Assembly: GCA_038501195.1 (NCBI GenBank)
Contig: JBBPUQ010000006.1
Location: forward strand, 186,001-250,000
Reading direction: 5' to 3'
DNA: 64,000 nucleotides
Source of the DNA: Nemania diffusa
Lineage: Eukaryota > Ascomycota > Sordariomycetes > Xylariales > Xylariaceae
Position numbers and translations under genes: made by a program. The notes under the pieces are model-generated. The model made no database searches. It was given only the letters and a program-made list of their open reading frames with translations, and was not told the DNA's origin. Below, one piece after another: positions 32,913 through 44,393 of this stretch (position 1 is the first letter of the stretch; every line of letters starts with the position of its first letter).

Positions 32913-34366
32913 ATGGGCAAAAAGAACAAGGCTTCTGGAAAACATACGTCGTCACTGTCGTCGTCTTCGTCGTCGCCATCGCAGAAAAGATTGAATGCTA
33001 CAGGGCATCAGACAGATACAATTGCACAGACAGCTGTGACTACGGCCTGGCCGCCCTTCAGGCCTGCTTTGCCAGTAACCGAGCTCACATTTGATGCACC
33101 AATTCACGCATTCCGGGACCAGATTGTCTTACTTCGTAACTTTTGGCCAAGGAGCCTGTGTCGGGACTACCTGGCCTTCCTAGCCGATCTGCCGTTGACC
33201 ACGACGCCGGGCCGTCCGAAACGGGGCGAGGCAACCCGAGTCAATGATCGCTTCCAGATCCAGGATGCCCAGTTCGCCCAGAGACTCTGGCGCCAGACGG
33301 GGCTGAGAGACGTAGTGCTGGATGAGGCCGTAAAGCATCTGTGGTAAAGGGGGCCTCTCTTCTTTTCCCTTTCTTCCCCTCTCCTCCCCGCCCTCTCGCC
33401 TCCTCTTCCCGTCGCCTCCTCTAGCCACTGACGTGGACTGATGAAGTGAACAGGGGCGGTGAGGTCGTAGGACTCAACCCGAATGTGCGCGTCTATCGGT
33501 ATTCCCAAAACCAGTTCTTCGACTGCCACTGTAGGTGATATCTCTGACATGTTTTGACCTGATTCGGCACCAGCCCTTCCCAAAGTTCCCGGCCCCTTCC
33601 TTGCATGTATCGGGCCATCCAGATGACTCGCTATCGACCATGTGAGGATAACCCGGCTGCATGCCGGGCGTTGCGAGTGGCATCCTGTCCTACCCAGCCG
33701 CTGCCCAACCCCTCAACCCCTCAGACCCCGCTACGACGCCGTCCATTCTTCAGTTCTAGGAGTGGTTGGTGGCTTGTTCGTGCATTGTTCTGTCTGCTTC
33801 TGCGGCCACCAACCCTTAGCGAACGCCCTACATGCTGCAGTGTCGTTGCTGACAGCCATACACCTCCCGTCCTGGCTCATGTGGCGGTGGCGCTAGCGCT
33901 AGGATGGTCTGATTGTCCGTCTCATTAGTATATGCTGCACTGTGTGATATTCACTAATGACCTGCTGCGGTACTTGGTAGATGACGATTCGAACCTAGTC
34001 GACATCCAATCCGATGATGGATCAGGAAGCATTTCTGCTAAAACCACCTGGACAGCATTGCTATACCTAACCTCGGCCGCTGATGGTGTTGTGGGCGGAG
34101 AGACTGTGTTCTATCCCCATGATCGCAAGTCTGCACGAGAAGAGCTTGTTATAGCTCCGGAAACTGGCATGCTTCTTCTTCACAAGCATGGCGACAATTG
34201 CTTATTAGTGAGTTCGATTGTCAATTTGCACACAAAGACCGCCATCGCCATCGTGACCCTGGCTTAAATGGAACGCTGACCACTCCACCTCGATTAGCAT
34301 GAGGGCCGCGAAGTCGTGGCTGGCCAAAAGTGGATTATCCGGACAGATCTCTGTGTCCTCAGATGA
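32913..34366 (+). CDS. 2-oxoglutarate/Fe(II)-dependent oxygenase (prolyl 4-hydroxylase-like)
   Basis: Non-haem iron dioxygenase of the P4H-like superfamily; substrate unknown. Exons 32913-33343, 33454-33530, 33981-34207 and 34298-34366 encode 267 aa. Iron ligands: H169 and D171 in FFDCHYDDSN, and H246 in NCLLHEGREV; R260 in QKWIIRTDL would bind the 2-oxoglutarate carboxylate. The GGETVFYP and GMLLLHKHG signatures fit. The N-terminus starts MGKKNKASGK with a Ser-rich run, with no signal peptide, so it is probably cytosolic or nuclear. Intron 2 is 450 bp, long for this genome, but the join CHY|DDSN is exact. The iron and co-substrate residues are present, so activity is plausible. Confidence 0.92.
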
Positions 34367-35427
34367 ATACAGATGCGAGATGAACGACGAGGCAGGCTCC
34401 CATGCGCTCCCATACCCGCTGACTGCATCGGGTGGTGTCGATGGACCCGTCTGCTGCATTCGAGTTATGTGCCCCGGCTGTCTTCACTATACTACCTAGC
34501 AGTAAGACTACATTGGGCGGCTTGCATCGGTGGCCCTGGTGAGAACAACTCGATGCAGGCGCCTACCTACCCACTCCTTTCCGCTTGTAATCTCTTTCCA
34601 AAAGTCCCGTTCGCCACGTTTTGCATCGTGTATAGATAGGTATTGAGGCGCTCACATATACCGCCACGCATATCTTATGGGTGTAGCCATGTACCCATAA
34701 ACCCGGACCGCGGATTCGAGATTCGACAACGCCGCCTTGCTAGCGTATTCTCCCGCTGCATCACTCGCTAGCCATAACGTTTGCTCAATCTCGAGGCGAT
34801 GTATTCATGAGTCCACTCGGAAGTTAGCCCCGATCCCGCGAACCACAGCGACACAGCGCATACGTTCTGTCGGTGTGATTCGCTGTTGCCGCGATAATTC
34901 GCCGAGTTGAAAAAGACGCAATCCCTAAGTAGAGAGACAAGGCCAATCAAGGCGGTCAAGTATCAGCTTAGCTACCAATGAAAACACGCTTCTACTAAAA
35001 TAGAGCACATGATACACGGAGACCGCGTGGCAGTATAGCGCCGTCGCTGAGATATCCCCCCAATGAACATGGCCGTACTCCAACTGGATATCCCCCCTAC
35101 TGAATATGCAAGATCCATACCGCAAGTCCACGGCGATTACCATACACATCTACGCCGAACACATCGCGCCTGCCTGATAGGTAGGTTGGCTTGTTTCCTT
35201 TACGTATAGGTCGACTTGCATTTTCCCGAGGACCTGTGTAGATCTTTCCAATGATGACTAGATCTCATCATCCTCGTCACTGCGCCTTCGATGGATACCA
35301 TGTCCAGGTTAGCCAGAGACAGGGACAGGGACCAGGACAGGGACGGGACGGGATAGGATCGTCACCTCCCCGGAACTAGGTAGGTAATCCCAGAATTGGT
35401 GTACATAATGGACATATGTTTTTTGCC
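34367..35427. other. Intergenic
   Basis: No gene supported. A GGGACAGGGACCAGGACAGG purine-rich run lies at about 35318-35345 and a CTAGGTAGGTAATCC motif at about 35376. Confidence 0.45.
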
Positions 35428-35870
35428 ATGGCTCTCTTCAGCTCCACGGCGGCCGTCTCCCTAATGGAACGCAGGGACTTGGCATCGTTGCGAGAATCTG
35501 GCAGGTGGCTGCGAGGGACATACGTAGTAAGTGACAATAAGATTAGGACAAGATGCTAAGGGCCTGTTCCAAAGCTTCTGGAGCAAGACTTCCCTTAGGA
35601 ATACGGAGATATTACGGACTTAACCCCTGATCGTCTTTCCTACAGATCCCGAGCGTGGGAAAAGCAGCGTGGCGTAGATCTGTTCGACATATCATTTTTG
35701 CCAACCTCTTCTGGAGGATCAACTACCTACTGCCTAAACTAAAGCGCCACCATATCCGGATGTTGCAGGAGCCATGGCCGTACCGAGTGCCAACATCCTT
35801 GTTTTGGGGGCTATTGCAGTTGCTTCCTCGTGTAATCTTTCATAGCCGACAATTACCTCGGTATCTATGA
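35428..35870 (+). CDS. Possible small two-exon gene, 107 aa
   Basis: ATG at 35428 opens a 33-codon frame ending exactly at a GTAAGT donor (35527). A strong TTTCCTACAG acceptor at 35645 leads in phase to a 75-codon frame. The product is basic and hydrophobic (MALFSSTAAVSLMERRDLAS at the start; FANLFWRINYLLPKLKRHHI and PTSLFWGLLQLLPRVIFHSR later). No family recognised. The in-phase fit of good splice signals is the only argument; the surroundings are gene-poor and degraded, so it may be a relic or chance. Confidence 0.33.
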
Positions 35871-37181
35871 AAATAATAGCTAGCGATTGAGGCTTGCGAA
35901 GGCCTACTTAGTAAGCAGAGTCCTCCTCTTGGAAAGATTCAACTTAGGCATAACGAATCGCTGAGAATAATTGGTGATTTGCTTTTCCTGCTTACTTCCT
36001 TTTAGGAGTTTCCCAAATCCTAAAGATTTGTAGAGTCAAACGATTCAACTTTGTAAGCCTGATTTTCTCGCCTTTTACCGTTATCCTATCATTTATTCGT
36101 TTAGAACATTCGATAGATATTTATGAGCCATAGCATGTACTAATGACTAGGTCTTCATTGGTAGTTATTTGAGCATCTGTTCGAATTGGTGCATGAGACC
36201 TATCAACATGACCCATTGAAAGGTTTTGCGACAGTTTACTAGGTTAAGAAATGCTCTTGATATTATAGCCCAAGTACTAAAATTATTATATGAACCCTAA
36301 ATATTTGGACTTTGTAATAATATCATAAATATGGTGTATGAAGGTATGAATCGCGGCCTAATAAGCGACGCCAAAGCTCATAACCTCCACTGTTACCCAT
36401 GATCAAGGATATCGATTAACGATACAATACTTGGCCGTGCCGGCTCTCGCATTTCATAGGACAGTTATACTACCAACCTCATCTCCCATAGCAGAAAGAG
36501 CACCATTGCTTTGCCACACATATCTCATGCTACCTATACATAGTAGATCTCACATTCGAACGCAAATGGGACCATGCGCAGTTCTGGTGTTTTCGGCTGT
36601 ACTGTCCACTCTTAACTCGCTCTACGGTGGCTTGATCGCATACATACCTAGCCCATTGTGACAGTGCGTGTGGTCAAGTCGCACGCAGGGGTCTGTTGAT
36701 AAAGAGGAGTGCTAAAATATAAACCTACCTACCTAGTTTGCCTTCTTGGGCGAGCACTCCGACCAGCCTTAGCCAGTTCTTCGTTATTACAAATAGATTG
36801 CTTTGCCTAAGGCTTATAAGTAAATATTATAGTTATGTGACAATGGTTAGGCCCCTAGGGTACGGTAGAGTGAATCAATCGATCCGTTTCATCATCTATA
36901 GTGACAGTATTAGAACTTCTGTGATCATGGGAAGATGCCTTACTGTTCTGCAAGTTGACGTTCTTATCGTATTGCCTACGCTTGCGAGCCGGCGGCATTA
37001 TCTTGTTGTCCTCCAGTCCTCATGAGAATCATCTCAGAACACGCTCTTCCTAATTTTATCACCGTTTAACTTTCCCGAATGACTAACTACCGACAGGTAG
37101 ATGCCCCTATATCTGCTCGGCCCCTGTAGGCCGGACCCCATACTGGAGCCGCGGGGGCGCAGGCGAGCCTCGCCGTGCTTG
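35871..37181. other. Gene-poor AT-rich intergenic DNA
   Basis: Nothing supported. Mixed AT-rich sequence with a few short frames; a TACCTACCTAG motif at about 36725. A small GC-rich island at 37120-37180 borders the relic zone. Confidence 0.45.
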
Positions 37182-38275
37182 TTAATGATCAAACAGTTGA
37201 GCTAGGCCTTGCTTAGTCCCGTTAACAAATACGGCAATATGTGCGCTATGAATGAGAGACAGCAAGCTGCCGTCGCCAGGTTCCCGGCGTAGCCGTATCT
37301 CGAGCACACAGACATCGTTGGGTATCACCTCCCGCTGAAACCGCTGCCATATTATACAGACGGTTGAGGCGAGGGTGCCCCCGGGACTGGTTCTGTACAC
37401 GTTCAACCTATAAGATCCAATGTCGCGCTGAAAGCAGCTTTGCATCAGATTACACTTGGTGGGAATGCGCTTACATGTGTGCCGTGGCATGAGTTCACCC
37501 TATTTCCCCGTTACCTCGTGGGGTCTTTGGTCAATACGTTCTGAAGCAGCAGTAGGACGGGGAAGGGAATGTAAGAAGTTCAAGGATGAAGAGGAGAGAG
37601 GGAGAGAGATGAGTTGAAGGAAAGCATTGTACCTAGCGCACGAGAATAATACGCTCGTTGCCGATCAGAATAATGACATCTGAGTTCTGGCCATGGGGGC
37701 CAGAGTGCCTGTTCGCCGGCGAGAGATAGAACCCGTAGAGGGTGGCACCTCGTGACACCGCTTGCATACTTTATGGGTATATCGTTAGTAGTAGCCCTTA
37801 TGCCTTTTTTCCTTTTCGTTTGCAGGAGAACGGCGGGAGCGAGGGCATGTTCAAGGTCATATTACCCGGTGGACTTGTTCGCGTGCCGCAGCAATTGGAT
37901 GCCACATGTGTTAGCGGCCTTGCTGATATGAGAATGCACATAGAAATTATGGCCGAATCCCCCGGTAAGGCAGAGGTGCTAATAGATAATTAGTTATTAC
38001 TTCGGACAAAGATAAACACAACGGGTGGTGAACCTAGTGGTCCGAAAGAGAGACTCACATCAACCGTATAGCCCAATTGGCGAAGCTTGTTGATATACTC
38101 TTGAATAGCCTTAGTGGCTTGCTCCATGTAGAATTCCATCATGGACTCCAGCTCCGCCCTTATCAAATTGGTCAGACCCAAAAACTAAATGGCAAGAGTT
38201 CGGCGAAGGTTTTGAGGCCGTCAAGTTATTCAGCCAATTTCTTGACATTATCCAAAGTCAGTACCTGCTAATCAT
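37182..38275 (-). pseudogene. Broken gene relic(s), mostly minus-strand
   Basis: Several minus-strand stretches read like protein but do not join into one gene. From upstream to downstream: LDNVKKLAE, a stop, then LDGLKTFAELLPFSFWV, a stop (38270-38180); after a one-base shift LTNLIRAELESMMEFYMEQA and TKAIQEYINKLRQLGYTVD ending at a GTGAGT donor (38060); GATLYGFYLSPANRHSGPHG and SDVIILIGNERIIL (37770-37640); and REVIPNDVCVLEIRLRREPG to a stop at 37182. Between them, 37825-37965 reads better on the plus strand (FKVILPGGLVRVPQQL) behind a good TTTGCAG acceptor. I do not recognise the family. Introns may explain some gaps, but stops and frame changes argue for decay. Confidence 0.3.
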
Positions 38276-38313
38276 GTTGGGGGTTTTTTCTTTTCCTTTT
38301 TGGGGCAACACAG

Positions 38314-39078
38314 GAGACTACTGACACTTCTGGCCTTGGATCCCCCATCAATCTAGAGTCCGAAAATACAAGTGATGATAGTGATCGCACCAATATCTCT
38401 AAGGCCAAAGACTACCCTATGTGGCATACCCCTGAGTATAACCATTGGAGATCAGTCTCGGCTGAGATTGCCCTGAAAAACAGCTATAGTCAATCGATAA
38501 TCCATCGGGACTATGTGGGAAAGCTCATTGACAGCAACTTAGGCTATTTAATGAAGCCTACCACAAGTTACGAAACCGAGAACCATCGAGCCCGAACAGG
38601 CCTTATGGCAACCAAGGAAATATGCAGGCTAGCTTGCAACTACGATGCAATCTTGCTTATCTGTCGAGTGAAGCCAAGGCTAGTCTGGACGGATCCATTC
38701 AAACAGATCGAACAGGGTGTCTTGTACGGGTTCCCCTTTACCAACAAGGCCGATCCTGAACAAGAAGTGGTACCAGTCTCCTTAGATGAGGGTGGTAACG
38801 AAATAAGAGTCTCGCATGGAGACCGTGAAGCCCAGGGTCGAGAGCGGCGAGGGGCCCGAAGAGTTGAGGATTATTAGCGAAGGCAAGCCTGTTCAACTAG
38901 TCATCAGTCCCGATGTGATGACACGTGGCTGGACAGTGATGAAGAATCATAGAGAGCTCGCTACTGATTGGCACCTCCTTTCTGGCGACACCCCATGATC
39001 GTTGTTGCCCCGGACATGTTCGACCCGCCAATCAAGCCAGCAACGATCGAGAACGGGGTTCTCTTGTCGGCGTCTTAA
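38314..39078 (+). pseudogene. Frameshifted gene remnant of unknown family
   Basis: A protein-like plus-strand reading needs two frame changes. It begins after an ACACAG acceptor (exon from 38314: ETTDTSGLGSPINLES), runs through PEYNHWRSVSAEIALKNSYS, HRARTGLMATKEICRLACNY and KQIEQGVLYGFPFTNKADPE, and reaches EGGNEIRVS near 38810. It goes on one frame over as VKPRVESGEGPEELRIISEG and TVMKNHRELATDWHLLSGDT, then returns to the first frame at 38995 as MIVVAPDMFDPPIKPATIEN with a stop at 39076. The two shifts compensate (+1, then -1). Codon use is gene-like in all three parts. I cannot name the family. Sequencing error is an alternative to real decay. Confidence 0.45.
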
Positions 39079-40111
39079 CGAGTGGTTAAGTATACGATAG
39101 GTTTGGAAGTTGCAAGAATATTATCACTATTCGCCCATGGATTAGAGATTGTTGGAATCTAGATGTCTTTAATCTTGTTTTTCTTTAGTTTGTAGCTCTG
39201 AGATAGTTACATCCGCAATCTTCTTGACTCAGTCAGCTTTTGCTACAATATACTCGTATTACCATTATAAACCATCTGTTTCTAAGTGCTTCCCCTTGGC
39301 TGGGCTCCCGTTTATAAAGTTCCACTTATCCGCATTCTTTTCCTCTCTTTCCGTCACCCCGCCGTCGAATACTTCGATACTCTGCGAGGGCCGCTGTTCT
39401 GTTTTACGCACGATAGGTTGCTAGTATACAGGTGCTAGCGATTTCGGCCAAGTAGTGTACTATGGGTACCTGAGGAGGAATATTATATACTACAGATTAT
39501 GATGGAGAGATATAGATGGTCTTTAATCGTATAGCGAAACGAAGCGTGCAATGCACACACTACGCACTCTAGAGGGCTGGCCACGACCATATCGATCACT
39601 TCTAGAGTTTTGAGTGTATAAAAACAAGTATTCTGGTAACGCAATAGTATATTTTGGTGTAGCAGGCCCCCGAAGGGGCTGCTGTAAAAGGCGTGCCTAC
39701 GTGCAAGAAGTACTAGCTTCGGCTAACTAACTTCAATAGAAAAAAAGAAAAACTAGGCCTTGATGACCTAACCAACCTATCCCCCATGTGGTCATGTTGC
39801 CCACGCCGTCTCAATAGCAACCAGGAATTAGATATTAACAATAAAGCGTATACCTGAATGATAATGTATGAAAGAGGTAATTTAATAATATATGCTAGTC
39901 ATCTAATATTACTTGTGTTTAGCGCCGATATCTGAGTATGAACCATTTTCACTTTCTACTTTCTTTTAACACAATTAATTAAGAATTAATTATCAAGTGA
40001 AACAAAGTAGAAAAGCAGATTGCAAGAAGTAAAAGGACAACCCAATTGTAAAAGATAGTTTATAAAAGGAAAATAAACCAAGAAAAAATATCACAATAAC
40101 GAAAAAGAAAA
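39079..40111. other. AT-rich gene-free stretch
   Basis: Nothing supported. From about 39840 the plus strand becomes A-rich and leads into the terminator side of the 5S gene. Confidence 0.5.
40096..40111 (-). terminator. Pol III terminator of the 5S gene
   Basis: Directly after the 5S 3' end the minus strand reads TTTTTCTTTTTCGTT, two T-runs of five, the usual RNA polymerase III stop. Confidence 0.85.
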
Positions 40112-40230
40112 ACGTACAACACCGGGGATTCGCTGGTCGTCACCGACCCAACTACTGATCCGGCGGTATGTAGCTTAGCTATGGGGGAGCGGACGGGACC
40201 CCGCGTTCTCTACATCCTATGGTCGTACGT
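40112..40230 (-). rRNA. 5S ribosomal RNA gene
   Basis: A 119-nt minus-strand match to fungal 5S rRNA, beginning ACGTACGACCATAGGATGTA and ending CGAATCCCCGGTGTTGTACG-T. The ends pair (ACGTAC with GTACGT, stem I). The internal control region is present: ATAGCTAAGCTACATACCGC (box A/IE part) and AGTAGTTGGGTCGGTGACGA (box C). The hallmark GACCAGCGAATCCC follows. It stands alone, far from any visible rDNA, so the 5S genes here are dispersed as in Neurospora. The sequence looks intact, with no excess of C-to-T changes. Confidence 0.96.
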
Positions 40231-42322
40231 GACAGCTGTGTGTCTAACTTGGATTTATAAAGTTACTGACTGGTCTACAGGTAGGCCGCGAATATGTAAT
40301 AACCTAAATGGAGTCCTAATTTTTAATTGAGAATATTGGCAATTAAAAAGCAAACAGAACAGTGGCATAGAATGGATGCTGCTCATTAACACATATTTAC
40401 AACTTAGCTTTCTATCCGAACTTTGGTGATTGTAGATATATCTCCAGCTAAGCGTGCTCAAAGACCCTGTAAGCAACGATATGCTAGCACAAGAATGTCA
40501 GAGTGAAAGGACGCATCATCAAGATTCGGCGAACAGTGAGATAGCAAGATTCTCAGAACTCATCGATCTTATAAACTATAATACAACTAGAATATGAAAC
40601 CTCAATCGCAATCCTCTGCTGTAGGCGTCTCTACAAATATTCAACACGATCGCGCGGTATAATCGGCGGGTGTTGCCGTATAAACTATAAGGCATAGCAG
40701 TCATTGATTCCGCTAGCTAGATGTATGGCAGCCCTTCAACAAAAATAGTAACAGGGCGCGCAAGTTCGTCAACCTCAAGACCCCGAGTGCCTCACCAAGG
40801 GTTGCTTTGTAAAAGGCTATGCAAAGCTTGTTGCTAGATCTGTGCGGCAGCGGACGGATGACCAAGGACATCTGCTCAGTTGAGCAGAGATCTCGGCATG
40901 GCAGATAGTCGATATCGTAAGCCCATAGTATCAGGCAAGGTGATGCAACATGGAAGTAGGTAAATGGTTGTTATAGCGCACATCACATAAAATAGGAAGT
41001 TAACAAATAGCACTCTGTTAGGTACCTACCTAGAGGGGGTAGGTACGAAAGGTAACAAGAAGGTGTGAGGGGTAATGAGACCACTACAGTTTTAGCTAGC
41101 TTCTGTATAGCTACAGTCATCTATTTCCAATACAATATCTTTTTTGCCTATCGAATTCTTTCTCCTAGAGGTAGGAGAGATAATAATGAAGACTAGGTAA
41201 CCAATGGCTTGGCGCGGTAGTAGTAGAGCTGTCTAAACGAACACGCGGGGCAGACCAGCACCTTAGCGCGGCACGGGCCGCGATCAGACCAATGCAGGAC
41301 AGGTTTAGCGCCCTACTCACTACCCCTTCCCGCCATTATTCAATCACCACTAGCTGTCGCCAAGGTCTAAGAATGCTTTAAGGCGAAGCCAGTTGTATGT
41401 TCTTCACACTCTCTTCGAGCCCTATCGGCGGAGCTAATATATTGCTAGGTCAACCTCACCGCCAAACCTGCTTCGAAACTGAAATTACCTAACCGCTATC
41501 ATCCATTTCCCCGCCACGGACAATCTTTTCTATTAATAGATAGTACTTGTACAAGTTGTATTTATTTTCTTCTATTTTAAAGATATTCTGTATAGAGATA
41601 TTTATGATAACATTTGCTTCGCTATATTGTTCAGATTCGCACTTCTCTTATCTTTCATAATATGCTGTGCGCTGCAAGAATCGTCTTAATCAATGATCTC
41701 GTCTGGATTTCGTGAGATGTTCATGTGAAGGTCTCCGCCCTGTCGGGCACACGTAGTATGGAGGACTTCAATTTCGGATGTCAGGGACTCCAGTCTTGGA
41801 GGCTTCCATACCAACACTTTAAAATTTGTATGCACTATCTAAATTCTAGGTTCTATGGAGACACTAATGTAACAGGGGAAAGAATTTCCAGATATTTCTC
41901 TCGGTTGTGAATGTATGGAAGGAATAAGAAACTATGTGTTGAAGCCTGTCGATCGTCGATCTTTAATGTTACACTAGCTTCACAATGCTGAAATTTCAAA
42001 CGAGGCTGCTCTAGAATGAGCAAGAACTATATAGACAGGGCTATATTGATCTTTGGAACAAAGCGTGTTATTGTTGGCGACGATGGGCGATGTCTGGGGA
42101 AAGGTATTCTGTTAAATCCCAAGGTGGTCTTTTTGAATCTATAGACAGAAATTGTGTATTGTCGATAGAACGAACATTTTAACCTAGATATACTACTAAT
42201 TATTATATATAACGACGAGCCCCAGACAGAGGAATAGACTAATGCAAGTACACACCGTCCGAGTTTACGAGACAGTTTCATCGCATCCACACCACAATAC
42301 AAATTACAAGCAACACTTCGCA
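40231..42322. other. Gene-poor intergenic DNA
   Basis: No gene supported. TTAGGTACCTACCTAGAGGG and GGTAGGTACGAA motifs at 41018-41047. Sequence from about 41500 to 42240 is AT-rich leader or promoter DNA of the next gene. Confidence 0.5.
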
Positions 42323-43021
42323 ATGGACTTCGTACCGATTAGAGACCCCAACAAACCCCAGGAGGAAGAACTCCGTGTTCAAGGCTGGAGATGGGTAAAC
42401 ACCAACAGCATCAGCCCCACCCAGTTTAACACCAGTGAAGTCAAGATAAGCGCAGGCAAGCCGGATCGTCTCGGTACACACTCTCACCACGGAGTGAGCA
42501 CCCATAAGGTCATCTCGGGGGACCTCCGCATAAGAAAATACCAAAACGCCGGCGGCATGTACGAGCTCTCAAGTGCCCCCGGCTGCAGAAGACAGGATCT
42601 CGTCCAGCCGCACGTCAAGTACAGCGGGACGTCGCGAAACGGATGCACGTTCGTCGAGGGGCAGAGGTGCCTTAGCCCGGAATCCGCCGAGCGCTTCCTC
42701 GCCCGCGGCACGCTGAAGGCGGTTGACAAGACGAGGCCGCGGGAGTACTTCCCGCGCGCCGACGAGCTTAGGGCTTGGCTGCTGCAGGTCAAGTTCGATC
42801 CCGATGGTAAGGCATATCCGAACTTGGCGAAGGGGGAGAAGCCCATCCTGGATACTAGTTGCGCTTCTCCGCCGATGCCAGCCGATGTTCAAGCTGATCT
42901 TTCAGAGTGGTTCGAGAAGGAGTGGCAGGGAGCAAAGCCGCCCAGGCATATCCACTTGGCTATTTGGTCTTTGGCCTTGGTCGCCATATCCGTTTTTCTC
43001 GGCTTCTTGGTAACCGTGTGA
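42323..43021 (+). CDS. Cupin-like protein with C-terminal membrane anchor
   Basis: Intron-free 232-aa frame from MDFVPIRDPNK; an in-frame ATG 81 bp upstream exists, but those 27 residues look like translated leader. Residues around GTHSHHGVSTHKVISGDLRI resemble cupin motif 1 (G-x-H-x-H...H-x(4)-G). QPHVKYSGTSRNGCTFVEGQ resembles motif 2, so a small-molecule- or metal-binding beta-barrel is inferred. The last ~20 residues (LAIWSLALVAISVFLGFLVT) are one hydrophobic helix with nothing after it, the layout of a tail-anchored protein facing the cytosol. Downstream of a helix-rich part (SEWFEKEWQGAKPPRH). I know no characterised homologue. It is the last gene before the RIP block. Confidence 0.75.
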   Translation: MDFVPIRDPNKPQEEELRVQGWRWVNTNSISPTQFNTSEVKISAGKPDRLGTHSHHGVSTHKVISGDLRIRKYQNAGGMYELSSAPGCRRQDLVQPHVKYSGTSRNGCTFVEGQRCLSPESAERFLARGTLKAVDKTRPREYFPRADELRAWLLQVKFDPDGKAYPNLAKGEKPILDTSCASPPMPADVQADLSEWFEKEWQGAKPPRHIHLAIWSLALVAISVFLGFLVTV

Positions 43022-44393
43022 TAGATCCACCGCGGGGAAAGACTTTGCTTGCGAGTAGATAATACATGAACTGGATACGGCGCTTCTTGGTGAGGTAGAA
43101 GAGTAGTTTGGTGGACTGGTGACCTGCCAGCCTACCAAGTCTGTCACCAGCCGCCCCCCTACTTGCCAAGTGACCAACCGGCCTACAATTATCCTCAGGC
43201 TAGGATTAAAGTGGCTGAAGCGGAGTGGCTAAAGTGGCTGGTTTATATCTAAAGCCTGTACCTAACCTACATAGATAGCTTATTAGACTATCCACCTATC
43301 TCCTTATTTCTGGAATCCCTGTTGGATTGTTCTCTGACCGCCTCGTTTCTGTGCCGCTGTACGGCTACACACATGGAGATCCGCATTAACCATGCTCATC
43401 GTTACACTGCTTTCTGATAGGTAGTAAATAGACCACCACCTGGATATGTCTACCCTAAGAAGCTTAATAGCGGGTGACCTCTTTCTGCATACACTTTTTT
43501 TACTTGCCAATAGCAGCGCTCGAGGGCGTAAAATATGTCAAGGATAGTCTGCCGAACCATCATCATCCTCGTCGAACCTTTATCACGACACTCGCCGAAC
43601 CTCTGATGGCGGCGACGTCTAGTATATACCTAAGCCGCCATCCTCAGCTGACCCGTAACCTCGAAGATGGAGGAGGGATTTGGAAATGGAGGTCAAGTCC
43701 GGCTAAACTAAATGATGGATTATTCTAGCTGTTGGATGTCGTAGCCATGTCCGGCCATTCCCCGAACCTCTTTCATTGCGGCCTCATGGCCCTTCTACAA
43801 ACGCAGACCGGCTGGCACAAATGGCTTCTTGATTCTATGATAAAAAGAACGAACCTCTTCCATCTATATGTTCTGAAACTCAGTCTTGGGTATCAAGAAC
43901 AATAAACACCGCTTCTTTCAATCGCTGAACGCCAACAACTCATACTAAGCTCCTTCATTACAGCCTAGGATTTCCATCACAATGCCCTCAATCTGGAAGA
44001 TTTGCGGACGCACTTGCTGTAATAAGCAGATTACCATGGATCTCATGTATTGCCTGATGCGTTAGTCTTGCCGTAGCCCTACAGTGGATACAGCTAACAA
44101 CTACCCAAGACACTTGCCCCGTTGACAGCTGTGTGCAGTCTAAGGTCCGGCTGGCGGAAAAGTGCCCAGCTCGTAGGTTCTTTCATTCGTTCGGTGGGTG
44201 CGTTGACTGATGGCGGCCCGTTCAGATAACCAAGACCAGGTCGCTAGGAGAGCGGCTGCAGGCCAATGTGTTCGTTGCATCATAGGTAGTATGTGCGGCT
44301 GCTTATGCCACGATGCGGGCAGCAGGGATATCAACTGCGGGTAGAGGCAGACTAGCCTAGGTAGTGCATGTCAAGCTAATCAAGGCTAGCCGG
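43022..44393. other. Intergenic transition to repeat block
   Basis: No gene supported. A stretch at 43200-43250 repeats AAAGTGGCTG-like words, a phrase also seen just after the RdRP gene (about 7095). TACCTAACCTACATAG at about 43258 belongs to the recurrent motif. Confidence 0.45.

Noticed and set aside
33605..33928. 107-aa plus-strand ORF
   Set aside because: Falls inside the 450-bp intron of the 2OG oxygenase; the exons around it join exactly without it.
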